Source: Nitrospirota bacterium (lineage in GTDB: Bacteria > Nitrospirota > Nitrospiria > SBBL01 > JAADHI01). Taken from it: 64,000 bases of DNA. Both the position numbers and the translations under genes were made by a program. Where the stretch lies: contig JAJDBT010000021.1 in NCBI GenBank assembly GCA_029261215.1, positions 1 through 64,000 of the forward strand. Direction: 5' to 3'. Under the pieces are notes generated by a model. The model saw only the letters and a list, made by a program, of their open reading frames with translations, made no database searches and was not told the origin of the DNA. Positions 50,966 to 61,205 of the stretch are shown piece by piece; position 1 is the first letter of the stretch; every line of letters begins with the position of its first letter.

Positions 50966-52192
50966 TTAAGAGCGATACAAGGCATTAATTTTGACATAAT
51001 CCAGACTTAAGTCAGAGGTCCACACATTAAATACCCCTTTTCCGGATTGAAGAGAAAGATGCAGACAAATTTCAGCGTTTTTCAAATAAACTGAAATATC
51101 CTTTTCGGCATCACTGCCCAGATAAAGACCATGATGAACGAGTTCTGTGGATCCAAAAAAAAGATTAATTTCTTCAGGCTTTACCTTTACGCCAGAATTG
51201 CCAATTGCGGCTATAATTCGTCCCCAATTGGCATCCTCTCCGTAAAAGGCAGTTTTAACAAGGAGTGAATTTGCGATGGCAAATGCAATTTTATTTGCAG
51301 CAGTATTATTTTTGGCGCCGCTAACCTTGATCTCGATTAATTTTGTAGCACCCTCTGCATCTTTAATTAACATTTTAGCGAGCGTCAAACAGGCTTTTTT
51401 TAATAAGGCCGTAAATTCATGGTAACTTTGGTCTTTTCTCTTTATTTCCGGTCCTTTTTTCCCGTTGGCAAAAAGAAGAACCATATCGTTGGTGCTTGTG
51501 TCCCGGTCAATCGTAATTCGATGAAAGGAGTGATCGACGGCTTCTTTAAGGGATTCCTGAAGCAAGGCTTGTGTCATTGAGACATCAGTGGATAAAAATG
51601 AAAGCATCGTGGCCATATTGGGATGAATCATTCCGGCCCCTTTTGCCATTCCACCGACATAAATTTCATTTTTTCCTATTGTCGTTTTAAAAGCGACTTC
51701 TTTCGGGCAAGTATCTGTTGTCATAATGGCGGATGCTGCGGCTTTGCCTCCATCTTTAGACAGCGCTTTAGAAAGCAGGGAAATCGTTGGAATAATTTTT
51801 TCCATTGGGAGCTGAACACTAATGACCCCCGTAGATGCGACAAAAACAGTCTCTGGTGCGATATTCAGGGTTGATGCGGTCTCAGAGGCCATTCGCTTTG
51901 CATTGATAGCGCCTTCTTTGCCTGTGAAGGCATTGGCGTTGCCACTATTTATGATGATTGCCTGGCCTTGGCCTTTTTTTAAATGACGTTTATTAAGGAG
52001 AATCGGTGGGGCTGGAAAACGATTCTTTGTAAAAAGTCCTGCCACGGTGCAAGGAACATCGGATGTAATGAGCGCCATATCCAGTGCGCCATTCTTTTTG
52101 ATTTTTGCCGAAAGTCCGGCCGCTTTAAATCCTGAAACAGCAGTAATCCCAGCTTTTTGGAGTGTTGTAATCTGTTCTTTTTTAGAAATCAT
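50966..52192 (-). CDS. argJ: bifunctional glutamate N-acetyltransferase/ornithine acetyltransferase
   Basis: TTDTCPKEVAFK, GMAKGAGMIHPNMATMLSFLSTD, IDRDTSTNDMVLLFANG. Confidence 0.97.
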   Translation of the reverse strand: MISKKEQITTLQKAGITAVSGFKAAGLSAKIKKNGALDMALITSDVPCTVAGLFTKNRFPAPPILLNKRHLKKGQGQAIIINSGNANAFTGKEGAINAKRMASETASTLNIAPETVFVASTGVISVQLPMEKIIPTISLLSKALSKDGGKAAASAIMTTDTCPKEVAFKTTIGKNEIYVGGMAKGAGMIHPNMATMLSFLSTDVSMTQALLQESLKEAVDHSFHRITIDRDTSTNDMVLLFANGKKGPEIKRKDQSYHEFTALLKKACLTLAKMLIKDAEGATKLIEIKVSGAKNNTAANKIAFAIANSLLVKTAFYGEDANWGRIIAAIGNSGVKVKPEEINLFFGSTELVHHGLYLGSDAEKDISVYLKNAEICLHLSLQSGKGVFNVWTSDLSLDYVKINALYRS

Positions 52193-52213
52193 ATCTATCC
52201 TGTGAAAGAGGTT

Positions 52214-53245
52214 TTATGGAAAAAATCCTGGATTTGAAAGCCCTAAAGATTCTTCCCAACCCATCATTAAATTCATATTTTGTATTGCTTGTCCTGCTGC
52301 GCCTTTAACTAGATTATCAATTGCGGTGATGATAATAACTGTTTTTTGTAAAGGCGTTTCAAAAGCGCTGATATCACAATAATTTGTGCCACGAACGCTG
52401 GAAATATTGGATGGTTCTTTAATCAGACGAATAAAAGTTTCATTCTGATATGTTTCAAAAACGGTGTCGATTTTCTTTTGTGAAAGAGATGTGTTTAATG
52501 GCAGATAAATGGTTGTTAAAATCCCTCGATTGACAGGTAAAAGATACGGCGTGAAGAGGGTTTGAGGCATTTTTCCGGCAAAATGTGTCATTTCCTGATT
52601 AATTTCCGGAAGATGACGATGCGTTCCGATGTTGTAGGGAAGCAGTGCTTCATTCACTTCCGGAAAATGTGTTTTTGAGGAGGGGGACCGTCCTGCACCA
52701 GAAACCCCTGATTTTGCATCAATAATAATTTGACGATCAAAATCAAGCAGACCTGCTTTTAGAAAGGGGTAAACACCCAGAAGCGTTCCTGTGGGATAAC
52801 ACCCAGGGTTTGCAATAAGCTGAGCTGTTTTTATTTTGTCTCTGTAAACTTCTGGTAAGCCATAAATACGTTGATTTAAAAGAGCAGGGGCTTTATGAGG
52901 TGATTTGTACCAGTTTTCGTAGAGTGTGCTGGATTCAAGTCGAAAATCAGCTGATAAATCAATGACTTTTTTCCCAAGTTTCATAAATTGTTGTACCGGG
53001 GTCATCGCGGTGGTATGTGAAAGCGCTACAAAAATAAAGTCCGCTTTTTGTGCAATTTTTTGCGGATCTAATGCCTCGAGTGTTAATTCGTAGTGTCCTT
53101 TTAAAAAAGGGTGGCGGGAATAGAGTGGTTCTCCTGCAGATTGGTTTGAGGTCACGCAAGTGACTTCCACGTTTGGATGTTGTGCTAAAAGCCGGAGGAG
53201 TTCACCTCCGGTGTATCCCGTTGCCCCGATAATCGCAATTTTCAT
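52214..53245 (-). CDS. argC: N-acetyl-gamma-glutamyl-phosphate reductase
   Basis: IAIIGATGYTGGELLRLLAQHPNVEV, IANPGCYPTGTLLGVYPFLKAGLL. Confidence 0.97.
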   Translation of the reverse strand: MKIAIIGATGYTGGELLRLLAQHPNVEVTCVTSNQSAGEPLYSRHPFLKGHYELTLEALDPQKIAQKADFIFVALSHTTAMTPVQQFMKLGKKVIDLSADFRLESSTLYENWYKSPHKAPALLNQRIYGLPEVYRDKIKTAQLIANPGCYPTGTLLGVYPFLKAGLLDFDRQIIIDAKSGVSGAGRSPSSKTHFPEVNEALLPYNIGTHRHLPEINQEMTHFAGKMPQTLFTPYLLPVNRGILTTIYLPLNTSLSQKKIDTVFETYQNETFIRLIKEPSNISSVRGTNYCDISAFETPLQKTVIIITAIDNLVKGAAGQAIQNMNLMMGWEESLGLSNPGFFP

Positions 53246-53325
53246 AATAGGCTTGTCTCTATAGTGTTATATTTGTTTTTAATATAAAAAAACAGACGTA
53301 TTTTCATAAAATTTTTATTAAAAAA

Positions 53326-53351
53326 AAAGGAAGGCCTTTCGACCTTCCTTT
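53326..53351 (-). terminator. Rho-independent terminator after rpsI
   Basis: Minus strand AAAGGAAGG-tcgaaagg-CCTTCCTTT then T run. Confidence 0.9.
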
Positions 53352-53376
53352 AAAAATATGAAATAGGTTGAAATTC

Positions 53377-53769
53377 TTAACGTTTTGAAAACTGGAATTT
53401 TGCCCTTGCACCCTTTTGGCCGAATTTTTTACGTTCTTTTTTCCTGGCGTCGCGGGTAAGGAAGCCTGCTTTTTTGAGTTGATCCCTTAAATGGGGTGAA
53501 ACTTCCAGCAATGCTTTTGAAATTCCGTGTCTTAATGCCCCAGCTTGTCCTGTCAGTCCACCACCTGAAATATTGGCAACGACATTATATTTTCCGATTG
53601 TATCGGTAATATTAAAGGGCTGACGAATAATAAACTGCCAAGTTTCGCGAGGGAAATAAGCATCTGAAGTACGGCCGTTGACAATTGTGCTTCCTTCTCC
53701 GGGGGTAAGGTAAACACGTGCGACTGCATTTTTTCGCTTACCGGTAATGATACTGTGCGCTGATGTCAT
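53377..53769 (-). CDS. rpsI: 30S ribosomal protein S9
   Basis: [17 protein letters not shown]..., C-terminal [17 protein letters not shown]. Confidence 0.98.
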   Translation of the reverse strand: MTSAHSIITGKRKNAVARVYLTPGEGSTIVNGRTSDAYFPRETWQFIIRQPFNITDTIGKYNVVANISGGGLTGQAGALRHGISKALLEVSPHLRDQLKKAGFLTRDARKKERKKFGQKGARAKFQFSKR

Positions 53770-53789
53770 ACTTCTTAGACCTTTCTATT

Positions 53790-54218
53790 TTAAAACGAGA
53801 CGGCTTCTGGTTTTTGGGCAAAATGAGGATGTGAGTCCCCCGCATATACTTTTAACTTTTTACCCATGGCGTTTCCCAGTTTTGTTTTTGGCAACATTCC
53901 CAGAACTGCATATTTAATCACCTGTTCTGGTTTCTCTGCTCGCAATTTTTTGAGGGTGGTTGACTTAATTCCGCCGATGTAGCCTGTGTGGTGGTAATAG
54001 GTTTTGTCCGTTTCTTTTTTTCCAGTGACGGCCACTTTTTCCGCATTAATGATAATCACGTGATCACCCAGATCCTGATTCGGCGTAAAGATCGCCTTGT
54101 TCTTTCCTCGGAGGATGTCTGCAACTCGAACGGCCATTCTCCCCAGGATCGCGTCTTTGGCATCAACGATGTACCATTTTTCTTCCACATCGACTTTTTT
54201 AAAAGAAGTTGTTTTCAT
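53790..54218 (-). CDS. rplM: 50S ribosomal protein L13
   Basis: [55 protein letters not shown]. Confidence 0.98.
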   Translation of the reverse strand: MKTTSFKKVDVEEKWYIVDAKDAILGRMAVRVADILRGKNKAIFTPNQDLGDHVIIINAEKVAVTGKKETDKTYYHHTGYIGGIKSTTLKKLRAEKPEQVIKYAVLGMLPKTKLGNAMGKKLKVYAGDSHPHFAQKPEAVSF

Positions 54219-54297
54219 TCATAACCTTTCAAGTAGCAATTATTAGATCAATAACGGCAAATTGTGATACAAAAAAGTTTCATTGTCAACTATAAAA

Positions 54298-54819
54298 TTA
54301 CGCATCATAAGGTCCAAAATCCGTCGGTTTTAATTTTTCGAGCCAAGCGTCAAGGCTCTCAGGTCCTTTTTTACTCAGGACTTCGTCGGTAACGTAGATG
54401 GGAACGCCCATTCGCAAGGCAAGTGCAATTGCATCACTTGGTCTCGCGTCTACCGTCACTTCTTCAGATTCCTCCGTGATTCCGTCGAGAGCCGGGTTTT
54501 CTGTTGTTTGATCATTTCCTTTTTGTGCCTGTGGCGTTTGCAGAAAATGCAAAGATGCGTAGTATGTACTGCCCTTCATGCTGTGGATCAGGATTTTTTC
54601 CAAGGGTACTTTTAAGTGATTCAGAAAATCTTTGAGCAGATCATGGGTGAGTGGTCTTGGAGACGAAATGCCTTCCATCGCGAAACGGATGGCATTTCCT
54701 TCCGCCATACCTACCCAAATAGGAAGCAGCTCAAGATCCTGCTCATCTTTTAGAATGACAATCTGTGCATTGGTATTGGGATCTGCAATAATTGCATCGA
54801 CTTTTAAGGGAATGTTCAT
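54298..54819 (-). CDS. bifunctional nuclease (BFN/DUF151) domain protein
   Basis: LPIWVGMAEGNAIRFAMEG..RPLTHDLLKDFL...VDARPSDAIALALRMGVPIYVTDEVL. Confidence 0.92.
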   Translation of the reverse strand: MNIPLKVDAIIADPNTNAQIVILKDEQDLELLPIWVGMAEGNAIRFAMEGISSPRPLTHDLLKDFLNHLKVPLEKILIHSMKGSTYYASLHFLQTPQAQKGNDQTTENPALDGITEESEEVTVDARPSDAIALALRMGVPIYVTDEVLSKKGPESLDAWLEKLKPTDFGPYDA

Positions 54820-54889
54820 GCTTTTTGCTTTCTGCTCGTTGATTTCATGACTTACAGGGATGTCTCTGCGTGATCAAAACGCGTTTTGC

Positions 54890-55351
54890 CTAGGTATCAT
54901 ATTTTCCAAAATCCTCGGGTCGTAAATTTTCAAGCCATCGGTCGAGTTCTTCAGAACTCGGTTTTTTGATCGCTTCATCTGCCACAAAAATGGGAACGTC
55001 GGCACGAAGCGCCAGGGCGATGGCATCACTGGGCCTCGAATCCACGGTAATTTCAGAACCCTGATAGGTCAAATGTGTTTTAGATAAATAGGTGTTGTCT
55101 TTCAGCTCTGTAACGACAATACTAATGATCTTGGCTTCAAGCGAATCCAGGACATTTTTGATAAGGTCGTGTGTCATGGGACGAGGGGTAAAAATCCCTT
55201 CCAGCGCGAGGCTAATGGCATTTGCTTCCGGTCGGCCGACCCAAATGGGCAAAACATCGGTATTTTCTTCTCCCCGAAGAATAATGATGTAAGCATTGTT
55301 ATAGGGATCAAACATCAATCCCCGGACTTTCATTTGAACCAACATCTTCAA
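54890..55351 (-). CDS. bifunctional nuclease (BFN/DUF151) domain protein
   Basis: LPIWVGRPEANAISLALEGIFTPRPMTHDLIKNVL...VDSRPSDAIALALRADVPIFVADEAI. Confidence 0.93.
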   Translation of the reverse strand: MKMLVQMKVRGLMFDPYNNAYIIILRGEENTDVLPIWVGRPEANAISLALEGIFTPRPMTHDLIKNVLDSLEAKIISIVVTELKDNTYLSKTHLTYQGSEITVDSRPSDAIALALRADVPIFVADEAIKKPSSEELDRWLENLRPEDFGKYDT

Positions 55352-55482
55352 TGACCTTAAAAACAGTAAATTAACTTATCACTTTGCTCAATTTATTGTC
55401 AACGAACAGCAGCGTGTTTCCAAGGGCTGAAATAGGATCTAAAACAAGAATGGGGCCTCTGGAGTCACTCTGTCTCGGGGGC

Positions 55483-56343
55483 TTATTTTTTAGGGATTTT
55501 AAGTCGAATGTTGTCAATGAGCCGTACTCTTCCGATGTGAATCGCAGCCAGCAATACCGCGCAATCTGCCAGTCGCTCAAGTGGTTCCAATGTTTCGATA
55601 TCACACAAGGCAACATAGTCGTATTTGAGTCCGGGGATGGATTCGAGGAGCGATGTGACGGTTTGAATAATACATTTTGCGTCCCGTTCTCCTGATCGAA
55701 CCTGGTTTTTCGCGGCCTGCAGGGCCCGATAAAGAATGGCCGCGTTTTCACGTGCTTTGGTGGACAGGCGCGCATTCCGCGAACTCATTGCGAGGCCGTC
55801 TTTTTCACGGCAGGTGGCGCAAACACGCATTTGGGTTTCAAAATGCAGGTCACGAATCATTTGGCGGATAACACAGCTTTGTTGATAATCCTTTTGCCCG
55901 AGGTAAAGCCGGTCTGGCCGGGTAATTTGAAGCAGTTTGGCGACAATGGTGCTCACCCCTTTAAAATGGTCTGGGCGAAAAATTCCTTCCCAGGGCTGGC
56001 TAATCTTCGAAACAGTCACCGTGCTTTGAAATCCCGGAGGATAAAGGTCTTTTTCTGAAGGGATCCAAAGCAGGTCCGCTCCTGCGCTGTGTGCTTTCTT
56101 TCGATCTGAAGCCAACTCCCGTGGATAAACCTTAAAATCCTCCGTAGGCCCAAATTGTAAGGGATTGACAAAAAGGGAGACGACGAGAAAATCACATTCT
56201 GCCTTGGCCTTTTTCATGAGGGACAAATGTCCTTCGTGCAGCGCCCCCATGGTCGGCACAAAAGCAATTGTTCCGTTTGACCGTGCTGATTTTAAAATTT
56301 GCCGAACCCTGTTGATGCTTGAGACAACGCGCATTTTTCTCAA
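55483..56343 (-). CDS. panC: pantothenate synthetase
   Basis: IAFVPTMGALHEGHLSLMKKAK, VSLFVNPLQFGPTEDFKVYPR, LYLGQKDYQQSCVIRQM, AMSSRNARLS. Confidence 0.97.
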   Translation of the reverse strand: MRKMRVVSSINRVRQILKSARSNGTIAFVPTMGALHEGHLSLMKKAKAECDFLVVSLFVNPLQFGPTEDFKVYPRELASDRKKAHSAGADLLWIPSEKDLYPPGFQSTVTVSKISQPWEGIFRPDHFKGVSTIVAKLLQITRPDRLYLGQKDYQQSCVIRQMIRDLHFETQMRVCATCREKDGLAMSSRNARLSTKARENAAILYRALQAAKNQVRSGERDAKCIIQTVTSLLESIPGLKYDYVALCDIETLEPLERLADCAVLLAAIHIGRVRLIDNIRLKIPKK

Positions 56344-56903
56344 TTCTCCGTTTTAATGCACCATGCGGGCTCAAAGCGCTTTACGATTAAGGGCCTGTCG
56401 GTTCCACTTTCAAGTTGCTTGAGCAGTTCATTTGCCGTTTGAGCAGATTGAATGTGAACAAAATCGGGGGCGATTTCTAAAAGAGGAATCAACACAAAAG
56501 CACGACGCGCAACCTCGGGATGCGGCAGGATCAGCCCTGGGGATGTGGTTACGAGTTGGTTATAAAAAAGAATGTCGAGATCAATGGTGCGCGGTCCTTT
56601 CGGAACCTTGATGTTTTTGCCTAACTCAGCCTCAATGATCTGGCAATGGACTAAAAGGTCTTGTGGAGAGAGACATGTTTCAATCGCGATGACCGCATTA
56701 TAAAAGCGATCCTGGTCAATAAAGTCTACCGGATCCGTTTCGTAAAGGGAGGAAACGATCGTGACCCCAATGCCCGGTGTGTCTCTGAGACCCTGAAGGG
56801 CTTTTTGGCAATATGAGAGACGGTCCCCCATATTTGAGCCGATGCCGATAAACGCGGTATTTGATTGAGGCGGGTGTGTCCCCGCCTCAATCTGCTGATG
56901 CAT
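56340..56903 (-). CDS. folK: 2-amino-4-hydroxy-6-hydroxymethyldihydropteridine pyrophosphokinase
   Basis: AFIGIGSNMGDRLSYCQKAL, YETDPVDFIDQDRFYNAVIAIET, GPRTIDLDILFYN. Start MHQQIEAG (56903) preferred over 56981. Confidence 0.95.
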   Translation of the reverse strand: MHQQIEAGTHPPQSNTAFIGIGSNMGDRLSYCQKALQGLRDTPGIGVTIVSSLYETDPVDFIDQDRFYNAVIAIETCLSPQDLLVHCQIIEAELGKNIKVPKGPRTIDLDILFYNQLVTTSPGLILPHPEVARRAFVLIPLLEIAPDFVHIQSAQTANELLKQLESGTDRPLIVKRFEPAWCIKTEN

Positions 56904-56916
56904 TGCTTGTATTCCC

Positions 56917-58098
56917 CTAGCCTCGGATGCCGGCAGCTTCCATGCGGTCAATTGCTTCCTGCAGGCGTTCTTTTGAGACACAGAGTGTCATTCTAAAGTA
57001 ACCTTCTCCTCCTGCGCCGAAGCCATTGCCCGGTGTGGTAACGATGGCGGTATCTTTCAAAAGTTTAGCCGTCATTTCAGAAGAGGAGATCCCTGTGGGA
57101 GTGGGAATCCAGACATAAAAAGCCGCCTTTGGCGGATCGACCTTAAATCCGAGTTTATGCAAACCAGAAATTAAAACATCGCGTCGTTCCTGATAAATAT
57201 TGCGTATCGCGGCCAGTGGTTGATCGTCCATTTCCAGGGCGGTGATTCCCGCTTCCTGTACTGCCTGAAAAATACCCGAATCAATATTGGTTTTTACTTT
57301 TCCCAGGGCAGCGATGACATTACTGTTCCCGACAGCAAACCCGATCCGCCAGCCGGTCATATTGTATGTTTTTGAAAGGGAATGCAGTTCAATTCCGACC
57401 TCTTTTGCTCCATCAATCTCCATAAAACCGACCGGGGGTTTTCCATCGTAATAGATTTCAGAGTAAGCGGCATCGTGGCAGATCACCACATTATGGCGAT
57501 GGGCAAAAGCCACCAGTTTTTCAAAAAAGGCACGATTGGCCACAGCGGCTGTCGGGTTGCCAGGATAATTCAGAAAAAACAGTTTGGCCTTATCCGCGAC
57601 TTCGGCCGGAATTGCATCAAGGTCGGGTAAAAATCCGGTTTCAAGGGTGAGCGGGACAAGGTGTGATTTCCCGCCGGCAAAAAGCGTTCCGGCGTGATAG
57701 ACGGGATAGCCGGGATCGGTCATCATTGCGGTATCGCCCGGGTTGATCAGGGCCATGGGCAGATGTGCGACCCCTTCTTTCGATCCGATGAGGGAGAGCA
57801 CTTCCGTTTTGGGGTCGAGATCGGCGTTAAATCGTTTTTTATACCAGCTTGCAACGGCCTGACGAAAAGAAAGCAGGCCGACATAACTTGGATATTGGTG
57901 GTTTTTCGGATTGGCCGCAGCTTTTTGCAGGGTTTTGATAATCGGATCCGGCGTTGGCAGGTCAGGATCTCCGACACCGAGATTGATAATGTCTTTTCCT
58001 GCTTCAATGGCCTCCTGTTTCATTTTGTCGATTGCGGCAAAAAGGTAAGGGGGCAGATTTTTGATGCGGTCGGCCATTTCGACTTCGAGTTTCTTCAC
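56917..58098 (-). CDS. dapL: LL-diaminopimelate aminotransferase
   Basis: RIKNLPPYLFAAIDKMKQEAIEAGKDIINLGVGDPDLPTP, SLSKTYNMTGWRIGFAVGN; clustered with dapA/B/F. Confidence 0.9.
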   Translation of the reverse strand: MKKLEVEMADRIKNLPPYLFAAIDKMKQEAIEAGKDIINLGVGDPDLPTPDPIIKTLQKAAANPKNHQYPSYVGLLSFRQAVASWYKKRFNADLDPKTEVLSLIGSKEGVAHLPMALINPGDTAMMTDPGYPVYHAGTLFAGGKSHLVPLTLETGFLPDLDAIPAEVADKAKLFFLNYPGNPTAAVANRAFFEKLVAFAHRHNVVICHDAAYSEIYYDGKPPVGFMEIDGAKEVGIELHSLSKTYNMTGWRIGFAVGNSNVIAALGKVKTNIDSGIFQAVQEAGITALEMDDQPLAAIRNIYQERRDVLISGLHKLGFKVDPPKAAFYVWIPTPTGISSSEMTAKLLKDTAIVTTPGNGFGAGGEGYFRMTLCVSKERLQEAIDRMEAAGIRG

Positions 58099-58108
58099 GA
58101 TGACTCCT

Positions 58109-58909
58109 TTATTTTAGATTCAACACATCCATCATGTCGTAGAGACCAGGGGGTTGTTGGCTGACCCATTGGGCGGCAATGAGTGCACCTCGGGCAAAGT
58201 TATTTCGATTGTGGGCGCGATGTGTCAATTCGATGCGTTCTCCGGGACCTGCAAATGTAATGGTATGCTCCCCCACAACATCGCCTGCCCGGAGGCTCTG
58301 TAAGCCTATTTCCCCGGAAACCCGTGCCCCAATGTTGCCTTGACGCGTGAAACGTCCGGACTGTTGCAGTGTGGTGCCACGGCTTGCGGCGACAACTTCC
58401 CCCATACGAATGGCTGTGCCGCTGGGTGCGTCTTTTTTGAGTCGATGATGGATTTCCATGATTTCGGCATCATAGGCCTCGCCGAGAGCGGCTGTGGCCT
58501 CGGCGATCAATTTAAACATCACATTGACCCCAACGCTCATGTTTGGAGAGAGCACAACCGGGATTTTTTTTGCTGCGGCATCAATCTGTTTTCTGTGATC
58601 CTGCGTGAGTCCTGTGGTGCCGATGACAATCGGTTTTCCATTGGCTTTGGCTTCCTGAACCATTTGAACCGTGCCTTGAGGATAGGTGAAATCGATAATG
58701 ACATCCCCGCTTTGCAGCGATTTTTTTGAAAATTCGCTAATGGAAATGCCCCAGGTTCCGATGCCGATTAAACCTCCGACATCTTTTTTCATCGCCGGAT
58801 GCCCGGTTTTTTCCAGTGCAGCGCCCAGTTCGAGTTCGTCTTCTTCGTAGAGGCTTTCTAATATGGCTCTCCCCATGCGACCTGCAGCCCCTGAAATAAT
58901 AATCTTCAT
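58109..58909 (-). CDS. dapB: 4-hydroxy-tetrahydrodipicolinate reductase
   Basis: IIISGAAGRMGRAILESL, VVLSPNMSVGVNVMFKL, EIMEIHHRLKKDAPSGTA. Confidence 0.97.
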   Translation of the reverse strand: MKIIISGAAGRMGRAILESLYEEDELELGAALEKTGHPAMKKDVGGLIGIGTWGISISEFSKKSLQSGDVIIDFTYPQGTVQMVQEAKANGKPIVIGTTGLTQDHRKQIDAAAKKIPVVLSPNMSVGVNVMFKLIAEATAALGEAYDAEIMEIHHRLKKDAPSGTAIRMGEVVAASRGTTLQQSGRFTRQGNIGARVSGEIGLQSLRAGDVVGEHTITFAGPGERIELTHRAHNRNNFARGALIAAQWVSQQPPGLYDMMDVLNLK

Positions 58910-58995
58910 CGTCCGTCTTATCCTCTGTTTTATAAAGTGTGCTCGAAGGCCCGTCTATTTTATTGCGTGAAGATGCGCTCTATTAAATATGAATT

Positions 58996-59871
58996 TTAAA
59001 TGAGGCCGTATTCGGCCATTACTGTTTTTAAGCAGGCTTTATTGTCCTCGGAGATCGGGGTGAGCGGCAGCCGAACTTCCTCACTGCATTTTCCCATGAA
59101 CGCAAGGGCCGCTTTGACGGGAATGGGATTGGTTTCCAAAAAGAGGACCTTATGAAGCGGATAAAGTCGGTTGTGCCAATCCTGTGCGCCTGCGATATCC
59201 CCGCTGAGGGCGGCGGTAGTCATTTTTGCCATATCGGCGGGTGCGATGTTTGCAGTGACCGAAATCGCCCCTTTTGCGCCAAGGGCCATCATTGGAAGTG
59301 TGATGGCATCATCGCCAGAAATAACTGTAAGCCGTTTTCCGCAGAGGTGGATCAGTTCGGCCACTTGCTGGATTGAGCCGCTTCCCTCTTTGATACCGAC
59401 AATACTTTTAAAGGGCATCAGGCGTGCGACTGTTTCGGGCAGCATGTTGACCCCCGTGCGACCGGGAATATTGTAAAGTACAATCGGAATATCAACGGAC
59501 TCTGCTATTTTTTTATAATGCTGATAAAGCCCTTCTTGCGTGGGCTTGTTGTAATAGGGGGTAATGAGCAGCGCGCCATCCGCTCCGGCAGATTTGGCAT
59601 GGAGCGTTAATGAGACGGCTTCTTCGGTGCTGTTGGAGCCGGACCCCGCAATCACGGGAATTCTGCCTCCCGTGACTTTCACCGTGAGCTCGATGACGCG
59701 TTTGTGTTCTTCGTGAGTGAGGGTTGCGGACTCTCCCGTTGTGCCGCAGGGCACAATGCCGTTGGTGCCAGCCGCTAGGTGGAACTCAATCAATGCCGTT
59801 AAAGCCTCTTCATCTACCCGGCCCGCTTTAAACGGGGTGACAATCGCAACAATGGAACCTTGAAGATTCAT
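58996..59871 (-). CDS. dapA: 4-hydroxy-tetrahydrodipicolinate synthase
   Basis: GSIVAIVTPF, GIVPCGTTGESATLTHEEH, VLYNIPGRTGVNM. Start MNLQGS at 59871. Confidence 0.97.
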   Translation of the reverse strand: MNLQGSIVAIVTPFKAGRVDEEALTALIEFHLAAGTNGIVPCGTTGESATLTHEEHKRVIELTVKVTGGRIPVIAGSGSNSTEEAVSLTLHAKSAGADGALLITPYYNKPTQEGLYQHYKKIAESVDIPIVLYNIPGRTGVNMLPETVARLMPFKSIVGIKEGSGSIQQVAELIHLCGKRLTVISGDDAITLPMMALGAKGAISVTANIAPADMAKMTTAALSGDIAGAQDWHNRLYPLHKVLFLETNPIPVKAALAFMGKCSEEVRLPLTPISEDNKACLKTVMAEYGLI

Positions 59872-59896
59872 ATAAATACGCCTTTCCTTAAATACG

Positions 59897-60739
59897 CTAG
59901 ATCTGCAGGGCTTCCTGCTCGATTTCCCCTTTATAAATAATCCGGGCATCTCCTTTGAGGCACACATCTTTAAAGGAGGATCCTTCCTGCCTGAAATCGA
60001 TCTCCAGGGTCATGCCGCCGCGTGTCAGCAGGGAAACCGGAGACTCAACCTTGTCGAGTGCGGTTGCCACCAGGGCGGCGGCAATGGAGCCGGTGCCGCA
60101 GGCCAGGGTTTCATTTTCCACGCCGCGTTCATAGGTTCGGATCATCATTTTATGCCGGTCGGTGACCACCACAAAATTCGCATTGGTCCCTCCCGGTGCG
60201 AAGAGGTGATGATAGCGCGTTTTTCGTCCCAACTCGATAATGTCGATTTTTTCAAGATCATCCACAAAGTAGACCACGTGTTCGACGCCCGTATTCACAA
60301 AATGTCCGGTCAAAACCCGATCGCCGAGTTCGATCTCCATGCCCAGGTGAATGGGGGAAGGATCGGGAAGCTGTACCCGGACTTTCACCCCGTTTTCTTC
60401 AAGCACTTCCGCCTTGACGATCCCGGCTTTTGTTTCAAAGGTCTGTTTTGCAGGGGCAATTTTATTTTCATAGGCAAAACGTGCGGCGCAGCGCGTACCA
60501 TTTGCGCACATATCGACTTCGCCCCCATCGGAATTAAAAAAGTGCCATCCAAAGTCTGCGATGCTGGAGGGTTTGATAAGAATCACGCCATCGGCCCCGA
60601 CTGACAGGCCCCGCCGACAGATTTTAGAGACAAACATCCGCATTTCATCCTGGGAAGGAATGGGCCGACGATAATCAATAATGATGAAGTCATTGCCGCT
60701 GCCGCTGAGTTTCCAAAAAGGGATCGGTTTACTTGACAT
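59897..60739 (-). CDS. dapF: diaminopimelate epimerase
   Basis: WKLSGSGNDFIIIDYR, CANGTRCAARFAYE, ETLACGTGSIAAALVA. Confidence 0.96.
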   Translation of the reverse strand: MSSKPIPFWKLSGSGNDFIIIDYRRPIPSQDEMRMFVSKICRRGLSVGADGVILIKPSSIADFGWHFFNSDGGEVDMCANGTRCAARFAYENKIAPAKQTFETKAGIVKAEVLEENGVKVRVQLPDPSPIHLGMEIELGDRVLTGHFVNTGVEHVVYFVDDLEKIDIIELGRKTRYHHLFAPGGTNANFVVVTDRHKMMIRTYERGVENETLACGTGSIAAALVATALDKVESPVSLLTRGGMTLEIDFRQEGSSFKDVCLKGDARIIYKGEIEQEALQI

Positions 60740-61122
60740 TACATTTCCCTCCTTTTTCGAATGAGGGTCAATAGGGATTGGACTTCAGTTTCTACTATCT
60801 GGCGATCCAGCATGATTGTTTCAATCTGCTCACTGACTTCATAAAGCGCGGTTTTGTTGACTTGGTCTGACCAGGCTGCTTTGAAAAAATCGGAAACCTC
60901 TTTGTGGACCGCTTCAGCCCCTTCCTGGGTATAATGACTTGGGAGCTGGGCCAAAAAGTTGTCATTTACCGCAAATTTTTCGTAAAAAGAAATCATGGAT
61001 GCCTTCTCTGTCTGCTCCGCTTGACTGGCTGAAAAGTAAATGGCGAAGATCACGATGGCGCTTAGGCTTAAAAGCGTGATGAAAAATGCGGGGCCACCTG
61101 CTCTTTTCTTTCTTCTAATCAT
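60739..61122 (-). CDS. hypothetical single-TM protein
   Basis: 127 aa ORF between lysA and dapF, same strand, start overlapping the operon. Confidence 0.6.
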   Translation of the reverse strand: MIRRKKRAGGPAFFITLLSLSAIVIFAIYFSASQAEQTEKASMISFYEKFAVNDNFLAQLPSHYTQEGAEAVHKEVSDFFKAAWSDQVNKTALYEVSEQIETIMLDRQIVETEVQSLLTLIRKRREM

Positions 61123-61205
61123 GGTGTTTGTCTATAAATACACAAAGTAAATGAAGAAAGTATACCCACACTGGGTGCCGGAGTTCTACCTTTTTTCTTT
61201 GAAGA

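Noticed and set aside
55371-55775. 134-aa minus ORF overlapping panC
   Set aside because: Different frame over the conserved panC C-terminus; no start context or motif.
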